A stretch of DNA of 64,000 bases from JAEXOD01 sp963667875 (GTDB lineage: Bacteria; Bacteroidota; Ignavibacteria; Ignavibacteriales; Melioribacteraceae). The DNA is taken from assembly GCA_963667875.2 (NCBI GenBank), contig CAXXGC010000013.1, positions 639,010-703,009 of the forward strand, read 5' to 3'. Of the stretch, positions 1-7,350 are shown piece by piece. Within the stretch, counting starts at the first letter, position 1; each line of letters starts with the position of its first letter. The notes below the pieces were generated by a model that worked only from the letters and a program-made list of their open reading frames with translations, had not been told where the DNA came from and ran no database searches. The position numbers were made by a program, and so were the translations under genes.

Positions 1-300
1 GTTTTTGGGCATAACATCATCTTTGAAGTTAACTAAGGTATTAAATCTTTCCTTAACAGTATTAGCAAAATTTTCAACTTGATAAATTTTTCTTTCAAAT
101 TCTGTTGTCATACTATTAATTTTATCAACCGCCTGATCTAAATTTTCAAGAACAGGAAGTGTTTTGTCAACAAGTATATGAAGATCTGCTTGCATGCTAC
201 TTAATGTTTCTGTAAGTTTTTTTAATGCAAGAATAGCATAAAAACATAAAACAGCAGCCATTAGAATTAATAGAACTAAAGCATAATTTACAAGTTCCAT
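1..300 (-). CDS. DUF948-family membrane protein, 3' end cut by window edge
   Basis: An open frame starts at the ATG complementary to 298-300 and runs without a stop to the left edge, giving 100 residues of an incomplete protein. It begins MELVNYALVLL, with one hydrophobic segment at about residues 5-26. A long helical, heptad-like region with many Leu, Val and Glu residues follows (LTETLSSMQADLHIL, LENLDQAVDKI). One N-terminal membrane anchor plus a coiled coil is the DUF948 pattern. It lies 6 bp downstream of a YtxH-family gene on the same strand, and DUF948 and YtxH genes are often paired in bacteria. The function is unknown; an envelope or stress-associated role is inferred from the family. 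Confidence 0.72.
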   Translation of the reverse strand, partial: MELVNYALVLLILMAAVLCFYAILALKKLTETLSSMQADLHILVDKTLPVLENLDQAVDKINSMTTEFERKIYQVENFANTVKERFNTLVNFKDDVMPKN

Positions 301-306
301 AAATTT

Positions 307-723
307 TTAAGCTTCCTGTTCATTTTTATATGTTTCTAATCCTGCTTTTACTGCATTTTTAATTTTTTCTGTTTCTTTTCCAAATCTGGTTTTGCTGTTA
401 TCAACATAACCTGTTGCTTTTTCTTTTGCATCAGCAAGAATCTGTTCAGCTTCACCTGTCAGTTTTCCAACTTTTTCTTTAACTTCAGCAACTAATTCTT
501 CAGATTTTTTTTTACCGTCATTAATTATTGTAGTTGCTTTATCTTTTGCTGTTTCTAAAAATTCTTCAGCATCTTCCATAAATTCTTGTGAACGATTTTT
601 AATGTCGCTTCTAAGTTCTTTTCCGGTTTTTGGAGCAAATAATAATGCTATTATTGAACCAACTGCAGCACCGGTTAAAAACCCGATTATTAGTCCTTTT
701 CCTAAACCATTATCGTCAGCCAT
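307..723 (-). CDS. YtxH domain-containing protein
   Basis: The 138-residue protein opens with a short polar leader, then a Gly-rich hydrophobic segment at about residues 9-30 (GLIIGFLTGAAVGSIIALLF). The APKTGKELR motif follows, which is diagnostic for the YtxH family. The rest is a charged, Ala/Lys/Glu-rich amphipathic helix with repeated KEK and KDKA patterns that is probably a coiled coil. It is likely anchored in the inner membrane by the N-terminus, with the helix on one face. It heads a pair with the DUF948 protein downstream (6-bp gap). The family is linked to general stress in Firmicutes; no activity is known, so the role here is open. Confidence 0.85.
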   Translation of the reverse strand: MADDNGLGKGLIIGFLTGAAVGSIIALLFAPKTGKELRSDIKNRSQEFMEDAEEFLETAKDKATTIINDGKKKSEELVAEVKEKVGKLTGEAEQILADAKEKATGYVDNSKTRFGKETEKIKNAVKAGLETYKNEQEA

Positions 724-823
724 GTTATCCTCTACTTGTTTTAAATGTTATAGCAAAATAATAATAGGTACAACTAAAATCAAGCTATAACTTATTTGAA
801 TACTTTATTATTTAGTTTATTTA

Positions 824-2074
824 TTACATATTATCAACAATTGCTTGTGCAAATTCCGAACATTTTACTTCTTTTGCACCTTCTAATAATCTTGCAAAAT
901 CATATGTTACAATTTTTTGTTCAATAGTTTTTTGCATTGCTTCTTCTATTAATTTTGCGGCTTCTTTCCATCCTAAATATTCAAGCATCATTACACCGCT
1001 TAATATTACCGAACCGGGATTAATTTTATCCAATCCTGCGTATTTTGGTGCTGTTCCGTGTGTTGCTTCAAATATTGCATAATGGTAACTAATATTTGCA
1101 CCCGGCGCTATTCCCAAACCGCCAACCTGTGCGGCACATGCGTCCGAAAGATAATCGCCATTTAAATTTGGAGTAGCAATAACTTCATATTCATTTGGTC
1201 TTAATAATACTTGTTGGAACATGCTGTCTGCAATTCTATCTTTAATTACAATTTTACCAGCAGGTTGTTTACCATCATATATTTTGTATAATTCATCTTC
1301 TATAATAGTTACTTCACCAAAATATTTTTTTGCTGTTTCGTATCCCCAATCTTTAAAGCTGCCTTCGGTAAATTTCATTATGTTCCCCTTATGAACAAGG
1401 GTTACACTTTTTTTATTATTTTCAATTGCATATTCAATGGCTTTTTTAACTAATCTTTCAGTTCCAAACAAACTCATCGGTTTAATACCAATACCCGAAT
1501 CAATACGAATTGTTTTATTAAAATTTGTATTAATAAACTCAATCAATTTAACGGCATCATCACTATTTGCCTTAAATTCAATGCCCGAATAAAGATCTTC
1601 CGTATTTTCCCGGAATATAATTACATTCAAATCTTGCGGTCTTTTAACCGGACTTGGAGTACCATTATAATACTTAACCGGTCTTACACATGTAAACAAA
1701 TCCAATATTTGACGTAAAGCAACATTAAGGCTTCTTATACCTCCGCCAACCGGAGTAGTTAAAGGTCCTTTAATTGCAACTACGTATTCTTTTATGGCTT
1801 CAATCGTTTCATCCGGCAGCCATTGGTTATTACCGTATTCTTTAACGGCTTTTTCACCTGCATAAATTTCCATCCAAACAATCTGTTTGGTGCCATTATA
1901 CGCTTTTTTAACAGCTGAATCAAAAACAAGTTTGGAAGCAGCCCAAATATCTGGACCTGTTCCGTCCCCTTCAATAAAAGGAATAATGGGATTATTTGGG
2001 ATCACTAACTTATCATCTATAATTTCAATTTTTTTGCCAAATTCAGGCACTTTTATTTTGTTGTATGTTGACAT
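824..2074 (-). CDS. icd: isocitrate dehydrogenase (NADP+)
   Basis: The 416-residue protein matches E. coli Icd in length and numbering. It oxidatively decarboxylates isocitrate to 2-oxoglutarate in the TCA cycle (cytoplasm). Visible active-site residues include the substrate/phospho-loop serine S115 in GGIRSLNVALRQ, arginines R121, R131 and R155, Y162, K229, and metal-binding D307 and D311. The NADP-selecting residues K344, Y345, Y391 and R395 are all present (HGTAPKYAG and TYDFARL), while the equivalent of V351 is Ile. It is the last gene of a maf / membrane protein / icd run, starting 5 bp after the preceding stop. Together with the 2-oxoacid:ferredoxin oxidoreductase at 29-32 kb it could serve an oxidative or a reductive TCA branch; the sequence cannot say which. 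Confidence 0.97.
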   Translation of the reverse strand: MSTYNKIKVPEFGKKIEIIDDKLVIPNNPIIPFIEGDGTGPDIWAASKLVFDSAVKKAYNGTKQIVWMEIYAGEKAVKEYGNNQWLPDETIEAIKEYVVAIKGPLTTPVGGGIRSLNVALRQILDLFTCVRPVKYYNGTPSPVKRPQDLNVIIFRENTEDLYSGIEFKANSDDAVKLIEFINTNFNKTIRIDSGIGIKPMSLFGTERLVKKAIEYAIENNKKSVTLVHKGNIMKFTEGSFKDWGYETAKKYFGEVTIIEDELYKIYDGKQPAGKIVIKDRIADSMFQQVLLRPNEYEVIATPNLNGDYLSDACAAQVGGLGIAPGANISYHYAIFEATHGTAPKYAGLDKINPGSVILSGVMMLEYLGWKEAAKLIEEAMQKTIEQKIVTYDFARLLEGAKEVKCSEFAQAIVDNM

Positions 2075-2079
2075 ATAAA

Positions 2080-3036
2080 TTACTCCTGTTTATCTTCTTT
2101 TATTTCGCCATATTTTTTTTGATATCTAAACAAATGAATTACTCCAATAAGTAAAGCAAACCAAAGTGTAACAGTACGTATAATAAATGTTGAAGCTAAA
2201 GCAGCCTCTTTAGAAAATCCATTATTTGCTAAAAGTAAAGTTAACGAACCTTCTGTAACTCCAAGACCACCCGGCAGCATTGATACTGAGCCAATTATAG
2301 TTGAAAATGAATATACAAATATTGGAAATAATAATGAAACGAAATTTTTGAAATTATATAACACAAAATAAAAACCTATACATTCAAACATCCATGCAAC
2401 CAAACTAAATAAAACCATTAAAACTAAAGGTTTTAGTTTTAACAAATTATACGAACTTTCGTAGGCTTGATGCAGTTTTTGAGCTTGATTGCCAATAAAT
2501 TTAATCTTACTTAAAATATCAATTATCCATAACGATAATTTTTTACTGCTTAATATTAATACTACCGAAATAAAAAACAGCCCAACTAAAATTGTAGGTA
2601 AAACCCCATAATTGTAAGTTACTGCTCCAATTATTGCTAAAAATACTAACGAAAGAAAATCCGTTACTCTTTCAACAAATATTATTGGGGCGGTTTTACT
2701 TATTGGAATGCCGGTGATTTTTTTTAACATGTAGGCTTTTAATACTTCACCCATTTTACCTGGGGTTAAACTCATAGCTAATCCGGACATAAATATTTCA
2801 AACGAAACTTTTAGGCTGATATTTATTTTTAATTGCCTTACATAATAATGCCATTTAAAAAAACGGGATACATAGTTTAGATATGAGAATAAAAGTAGAA
2901 GAGGTAAAAACAACCAGTTAAATGATTTTAAGGTTTTAAATAAAAATCCAATGTCGGTAAATATGGCCAAAACAAGATAAATTAGAACTGCAATTCCAAG
3001 AACAATAAACAGGTTTTTTTTTATCTTGTTAATCAC
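2080..3036 (-). CDS. flippase-like integral membrane protein (LPG_synthase_TM / UPF0104 family)
   Basis: The 318-residue, strongly hydrophobic protein has about eight membrane segments spread over the whole length. It carries the family signature around residues 85-120: an MSLTPGKMGEVLKAYMLK stretch followed by a PIIFVERVTD motif. A later Gly-Pro-type loop is seen as MLPGGLGVTEGSLTLLL. This matches the lysylphosphatidylglycerol synthase transmembrane-domain family (YbhN/AglD-like), without the cytosolic aminoacyltransferase domain of MprF. Members are thought to move or modify lipids or polyprenol-linked sugars. It starts 1 bp after the maf stop and precedes icd by 5 bp, so the three are probably co-transcribed, although no functional link is obvious. 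Confidence 0.85.
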   Translation of the reverse strand: MINKIKKNLFIVLGIAVLIYLVLAIFTDIGFLFKTLKSFNWLFLPLLLLFSYLNYVSRFFKWHYYVRQLKINISLKVSFEIFMSGLAMSLTPGKMGEVLKAYMLKKITGIPISKTAPIIFVERVTDFLSLVFLAIIGAVTYNYGVLPTILVGLFFISVVLILSSKKLSLWIIDILSKIKFIGNQAQKLHQAYESSYNLLKLKPLVLMVLFSLVAWMFECIGFYFVLYNFKNFVSLLFPIFVYSFSTIIGSVSMLPGGLGVTEGSLTLLLANNGFSKEAALASTFIIRTVTLWFALLIGVIHLFRYQKKYGEIKEDKQE

Positions 3037-3037
3037 C

Positions 3038-3622
3038 TTATATAACTTCCTTTAATTTTTGATAAACCTTTTGAAGTGGAAGGCCGACCACGTTGTAGTA
3101 GCAGCCGTTAATTTTTTCTATAAATACAGCCCCGTAATCATCTTGTATTCCGTAGGCTCCGGCTTTATCCATTGGACTACCAGTTTTAATATAATCTAAA
3201 ATTTCCGACTTGGTTAATTTTCTAAAAGTAACTTCAGTTGTTTCGTAGTCAAGAATTGTTTTATTGTTTTTACTGTTAAATATTGCAAATCCCGTAAAAA
3301 CCGTATGAGTATTACCGCTTAATTTTTTTAATATTTTTTCAGCGTCTTTTTCGTCTTTGGGTTTATTAATTATTTCACCGTTTAATACAACTATGGTATC
3401 GGCAGTTATAATAATTCCGTTTTTAACACGTTCTTTTGCTTTATTTAATTTTTGTTCGGAAAGACGTAATACAGTATTAAGGGGTGTTTCATTGGGTAAA
3501 AGAGATTCGTCAACATCAACTGAAAATGTTTTAAACTTTAAATTAAGAATTTTAAGTAATTTTTTTCTACGGGGTGATTGTGAAGCTAAAAATAGGGGTA
3601 TGTCCTTTAACATAATAAACAA
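3038..3622 (-). CDS. maf: Maf-like nucleoside triphosphate pyrophosphatase
   Basis: The 194-residue cytosolic enzyme hydrolyses non-canonical or excess dTTP/UTP-type nucleotides to the monophosphate and is linked to septum formation in some bacteria. The N-terminal substrate loop SQSPRRKKLL, the central ADTIVV motif with its catalytic Asp, and the NKPKD and GSPMDKAGAYGIQ motifs are all present. PMDKAGAYGIQ is typical of the dTTP/UTP subgroup (YhdE/Maf) rather than the m7GTP subgroup (YceF). Two possible ATG starts lie three codons apart (3622 and 3613); no good Shine-Dalgarno separates them. It is the first gene of the maf / membrane protein / icd run. Confidence 0.95.
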   Translation of the reverse strand: MFIMLKDIPLFLASQSPRRKKLLKILNLKFKTFSVDVDESLLPNETPLNTVLRLSEQKLNKAKERVKNGIIITADTIVVLNGEIINKPKDEKDAEKILKKLSGNTHTVFTGFAIFNSKNNKTILDYETTEVTFRKLTKSEILDYIKTGSPMDKAGAYGIQDDYGAVFIEKINGCYYNVVGLPLQKVYQKLKEVI

Positions 3623-3651
3623 GAACTCAAAATAAAGAGGTAAGTAATTAA

Positions 3652-4062
3652 TTATCTAAATAAAGCTTTAATACTACCCCAAGTTCTTTTTACACTTGAA
3701 ACTCCGCCATGAGTTACAGTAACTTCATTTGAATATGAATTACTGCCGTCATTATCAACAAGTTTTAACCTGTAAATATAAACTGCATCATTTGTTTTAT
3801 AGGCATTATCATCTGCAAAGGAATAATACGAATTATTGCCTTTACAATTAATGGTTGTTACTTCTACAAAACTGCTTATTGGTGTTTTACGCTCAACAAC
3901 AAAATTCTTTAAATTGCTTTCCTGTCCGGTCTGCCAATCTAAAACTATGTTTTCACCATTGCTGCGTCCGTGGAAATACGAAATAAACGCACCTGCAAAT
4001 AAAACCGATATTTGCGTAAAGATTACTAAAGCTATTATATATTTTATTATTTTTATTTTCAT
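3652..4062 (-). CDS. small secreted protein with a fibronectin III-like domain
   Basis: The start was placed at the ATG complementary to 4060-4062 because it gives a clean signal peptide (MKIKIIKYIIALVIF...LFA). The frame stays open for 26 codons upstream (to 4140), but that stretch does not look like an N-terminus. The mature part of about 110 residues has the pattern LDWQTGQESNLKNFVVERK, then YSFADDN and YIYRLKLVDNDG. This is the beta-sandwich module that usually sits just before the T9SS sorting tail in these bacteria. No NYPNPFNP tail is present; the protein ends in a short basic stretch (VKRTWGSIKALFR). It may be periplasmic or use another route. Function unknown. Confidence 0.7.
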   Translation of the reverse strand: MKIKIIKYIIALVIFTQISVLFAGAFISYFHGRSNGENIVLDWQTGQESNLKNFVVERKTPISSFVEVTTINCKGNNSYYSFADDNAYKTNDAVYIYRLKLVDNDGSNSYSNEVTVTHGGVSSVKRTWGSIKALFR

Positions 4063-4236
4063 GTTGATAAATATATCACTTATGGTAAAAAATGTCAAGT
4101 TTATTTTATTTAAAAATTGATATTGTGACGCAGGATACATTAAAAATCAGTTAAATTTGTTATTTCAGTATATTATTATAATAAAATACTTTAACACAAT
4201 TATAATCCTTCTGTAAATATTAAATTTCAGTTCTTA

Positions 4237-4977
4237 TTATGGTAACTTAAATACAATTGGAATGCTTACTTTAAATTTTGAAAATTTTCCCATTCTTCTT
4301 TCTCCCGGTTTCATATTTGGCAGTAATTTTACAATACGAACAGCCTCCTGATCACATCCATATCCCACCCCATGTAAAACAGATACATTAGTAATTTCGC
4401 CATTTGGTTCAACAACAAATTGAACTAATACTTTACCTTCAACTCTAACCAATTTAGCAAAATTGGGATAAACCAAATTTGAACTAATAAGATTCTTTAA
4501 TCTATCACTACCTTGAGGAAAACTCGTGAGCACTTCATAAAAAGTATAACCACCATCATTAATTTCAGATATTGGTGTTTCATCAATATCCGATTTATCA
4601 ACTCGCAATAATGTAACATTTTCTATTTTTGTTTTATTAGCTTCAATAATAATCTTTTTAGTAACTGTATTATAAAGGTCTTTTGTAACTAATAATTCAT
4701 ATTCCCCAACCTGTAAACTATCCAATATTTTTGGTCCATTCCATGTTTGAACAATTTTACTATTTTGGCTTAAAACAACTTGCGCATCCGCTTGTAAAAC
4801 CCAAAATTCTAAAGTACCAACTCTTGTGGTATCATTATCATCTTGTAACAGAGTAATTACATTATAATTTAATTCAGATAGCTGTTTTTCCCCTCTTACT
4901 AATTCATGCGTAAAATTAAATGCCAATAAAGGAGTTATTGCAAAAACAACCATTAAAAACAATAAATATTTTTTCAT
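4237..4977 (-). CDS. secreted/anchored protein with PEGA-like domain and TonB C-terminal domain
   Basis: The ATG complementary to 4975-4977 gives a signal/anchor sequence (MKKYLLFLMVVFAITPLLA); an in-frame ATG nine codons upstream is less likely. About residues 50-125 form a PEGA-like beta domain containing VQTWNGPKILDSLQVGEYE and VTKKIIIEANK. The last 95 residues are a TonB C-terminal domain: SFPQGSDRLKNLI, VYPNFAKLVRVEGKVLVQF, GCDQEAVRIVKLLP and PIVFKLP. The same tail ends the TonB at 44697-45512. The usual Pro-rich periplasmic spacer is missing and is replaced by the PEGA module. Its PEGA part strongly resembles the fourth PEGA repeat of the protein at 7351-10119. It may be a dedicated TonB-like energiser or a cell-wall-binding protein. 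Confidence 0.82.
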   Translation of the reverse strand: MKKYLLFLMVVFAITPLLAFNFTHELVRGEKQLSELNYNVITLLQDDNDTTRVGTLEFWVLQADAQVVLSQNSKIVQTWNGPKILDSLQVGEYELLVTKDLYNTVTKKIIIEANKTKIENVTLLRVDKSDIDETPISEINDGGYTFYEVLTSFPQGSDRLKNLISSNLVYPNFAKLVRVEGKVLVQFVVEPNGEITNVSVLHGVGYGCDQEAVRIVKLLPNMKPGERRMGKFSKFKVSIPIVFKLP

Positions 4978-5026
4978 AAACACCAATAATTTTTGTTTAT
5001 TCAATTTTATTGATACTTTAATATTT

Positions 5027-5091
5027 CACCCTTTCAGGGCTTTGATTTCTATCTTTTATTTATCCTACAATCCTTACGCCCTGTTGGGGCT
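5027..5091. repeat. bipartite palindromic intergenic repeat (copy 1)
   Basis: Two small palindromes, ACCCTTTCAGGGC at 5028-5040 and GCCCTGTTGGGGC at 5078-5090, are joined by about 37 bp containing CCTACAATCC. A related unit lies at 28866-28929 (ACCCATTCAGGGT, then TGCTACAATTATG, then ATCCCTTCGGGAT) with the same spacing and a shared CTACAAT core. It looks like a dispersed REP-type element. It sits between two secreted-protein genes on the minus strand. Confidence 0.6.
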
Positions 5092-5210
5092 AAAACGTTT
5101 AATTTAATTTTAACAAGTAAAAATTGCAAAAAAAATAACAAAATAATTATTTATCTGTTAAACAATCTTTAATAAAATAATCATATTAATCAAACAAATC
5201 ATAAAAATCA

Positions 5211-5308
5211 CAGTTCAGACAATCTTATAATCCTTAAATCAAGTTAATCAAGTTAATCAAGTTAATCATGGTTCAGACAATTTTATAATTCTTTAATCAG
5301 GTTAATCA
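5211..5308. repeat. direct repeat of about 40 bp with internal 9-bp tandem copies
   Basis: Two diverged copies of a 40-bp unit occur at 5211-5250 and 5269-5308. Both contain GTTCAGACAAT, TTATAAT, TTAATC-type and GGTTAATCA-type blocks. Between them AAGTTAATC is repeated three times in tandem (5241-5267). The rest of the 342-bp gap (4978-5319) is AT-rich with no gene. This low-complexity unit is probably a replication-slippage product or a mobile-repeat relic; it may also serve the promoter of the gene at 4237-4977. Confidence 0.6.
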
Positions 5309-5319
5309 TTGTTAGGATA

Positions 5320-7230
5320 TTATTTTTCTAATTTATTCAAATTAAAATTAGAAAGTTTAATTAATGCCGTTTCATTCCATTCCTGAGGCTGCCACGAACG
5401 GACATAAATTTGGGGTTGTTCGTTGTTAAAATCAACCAATAAAAACAAATAACCTTCATCGGAGTAAGAAGTTGCCTGATAAAATTGACGCATACTTAAT
5501 CCATAAACATTATCCTGTTTATTTTTTTTCATAATTTTAAATGAATTGTAACCAACAAAAATATCTTTTTGGTTTTTGAATACGTTTGCCTGGTTTTTTA
5601 AGTATTCGTCTTTTGTATACTGAGTATAACGAATATCCGGCTGATCTTCGTTTAGCTTAGTGTACTTGTATATATCTTTCATTTTAGTCTTTTTTAGTAC
5701 ACGTCCAACAATAATTACCGCTTCGTCTGCAAACAACGAATCGAGCATTTTAATATTTCTGCTTAAAAACGCGGTTCTGTATTTTTCAACAAACTTAATA
5801 ATAACCTGCCTGTTTCCCCAATCGTTGCCGTACGTACCCTGCTCCACAAATTTATCGTACAAATTATCCATAATTCCAAAATTCACATCGTACAAATTAC
5901 CATTGTCATCAAAATCCAAAACCATATATTCGGGACTTTGTTTGTTAAGCGAGGAATATTTATTAACAATCTTTATTTTGCGTAATTCCCATCCAGTAAA
6001 GGTTTTATTAACATCTGCGGTAATAGATCCTGCGGTTATATTAATTTTGTTATATTTCATCATATCGGTAATTTTATTGCGTATAAAATCATCGTTTGGA
6101 AACATACTATTTACAGATTTTGAGCTGCCTCTTTCAAAAATGGAAATAAGTTTTTCTGTTTGATCGCTAATTTTATTCAACACTTTACAGCTGTCTTTGT
6201 TAATTAACAAAAGTTCTCTTGTTCCTTTAAATAAAACAGGTTTATTTTCTTTTTCCACAAATGTGGTTTTGCTATTGTTAACTTTGTTTTCGTCTTTGCT
6301 GCTTATTATTTCTTTTTTTATTTCAGTTATTTGTTCTTTTTTTTCTGTAACTTTTAAGGGAACCTGTTTTGTGTTTTTAAATGAGGGTCTGTTAACAACA
6401 TTCCACAATTCGTTAACAACAGATATTTCATTTCGGCATTCATAATAGCTGTATTTAATATTTACATCTAATTTATCAAATTGCGAGCTTGTTCCAATTA
6501 AATTAAAAATCGCATCTCCATCCATCACCTGTACATTTACTTGATTTAATCCATCCCAAAAACTAAAATCAAGCTGGTTGGCTTTTTTATCAAACACTTC
6601 AACCAAAAACTCTAATTCGCGTTCATTATCACTAATTTTAGTATCTTTTACCAAATAAAATTTTGTATTGGTAATTATAGTATTAATACGGTAAGGAATT
6701 TCGGTTGTAAGGCTTTTATCATTAAACATTATATTTTGTTCAGGAATAGAATTCATTAATAAAAGAGCAAAATAATAACTTTTTAACGCTCCCGCATAAT
6801 TTTGATCCTGTTCAAAATCAACAGCATTTGAATATATATTATTAATTAATTTTTTTCGTTCAGCAAAAATTTCATTAACTTCGCTTTTTGCAATATATAA
6901 AAATACGTTTACCATTCCACCCGAAGAATTACGAATAGATTGTACATTTTTTAATGTTGCGGACGAATACGTTTTCAAAATATCTTGAACAGTCTCTTGT
7001 AAATTTTCATTTGTTTCCTGCATAGTCCGTTCAAAAGTAGAAGAAATTGTTACGGATATTTGTTTTGTTAAACGCGAAAGTGCGGCATCCTCCGCTTCTT
7101 TATCATTTTCCGAGGAAGATTCGCCCCAATAATAATCTTTTGAATTTTTGATTGTTTCTTTACTTTCGGTTTGTGCAAATAAGGTTGAGGTAATTAAAAT
7201 AATAAATAAACAATATAAATATTTTCTCAT
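5320..7230 (-). CDS. secreted LPP20-like protein with C-terminal NTF2-like region
   Basis: The 636-residue protein starts with a signal peptide (MRKYLYCLFIILITSTLFAQ). About residues 30-140 resemble the LPP20/LpoB-like fold: DYYWGESSSENDKEAEDAAL followed by a helical stretch and VNVFLYIAKSEVNEIF. A beta-rich domain follows (about 190-270), then a charged Lys/Glu linker (about 285-330). The C-terminal part (about 480-600) has FVEKYRTAFLSRNIKMLDSLFADEAVIIVG, typical of an NTF2/SnoaL-like fold without clear catalytic residues. No lipobox cysteine is visible. It sits between the PEGA/FGE-like gene (120 bp upstream) and the PEGA/TonB-C gene. The three may form one envelope system, but the function is unknown. 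Confidence 0.72.
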   Translation of the reverse strand: MRKYLYCLFIILITSTLFAQTESKETIKNSKDYYWGESSSENDKEAEDAALSRLTKQISVTISSTFERTMQETNENLQETVQDILKTYSSATLKNVQSIRNSSGGMVNVFLYIAKSEVNEIFAERKKLINNIYSNAVDFEQDQNYAGALKSYYFALLLMNSIPEQNIMFNDKSLTTEIPYRINTIITNTKFYLVKDTKISDNERELEFLVEVFDKKANQLDFSFWDGLNQVNVQVMDGDAIFNLIGTSSQFDKLDVNIKYSYYECRNEISVVNELWNVVNRPSFKNTKQVPLKVTEKKEQITEIKKEIISSKDENKVNNSKTTFVEKENKPVLFKGTRELLLINKDSCKVLNKISDQTEKLISIFERGSSKSVNSMFPNDDFIRNKITDMMKYNKINITAGSITADVNKTFTGWELRKIKIVNKYSSLNKQSPEYMVLDFDDNGNLYDVNFGIMDNLYDKFVEQGTYGNDWGNRQVIIKFVEKYRTAFLSRNIKMLDSLFADEAVIIVGRVLKKTKMKDIYKYTKLNEDQPDIRYTQYTKDEYLKNQANVFKNQKDIFVGYNSFKIMKKNKQDNVYGLSMRQFYQATSYSDEGYLFLLVDFNNEQPQIYVRSWQPQEWNETALIKLSNFNLNKLEK

Positions 7231-7350
7231 TGTATTTTTTCTAAATATTAATAAAATTTTTACTAATTTTTTAATTTAAGCTAATTCTTATAAATTTAAA
7301 TATCATATACTTAATTATTTCTCTTTTGAAATAATTTTTAATAAATTGTA

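Noticed and set aside
5660..6163. Long open frame on the plus strand opposite the LPP20-like gene
   Set aside because: It is a shadow of the minus-strand coding frame; no ribosome-binding site or domain was seen.
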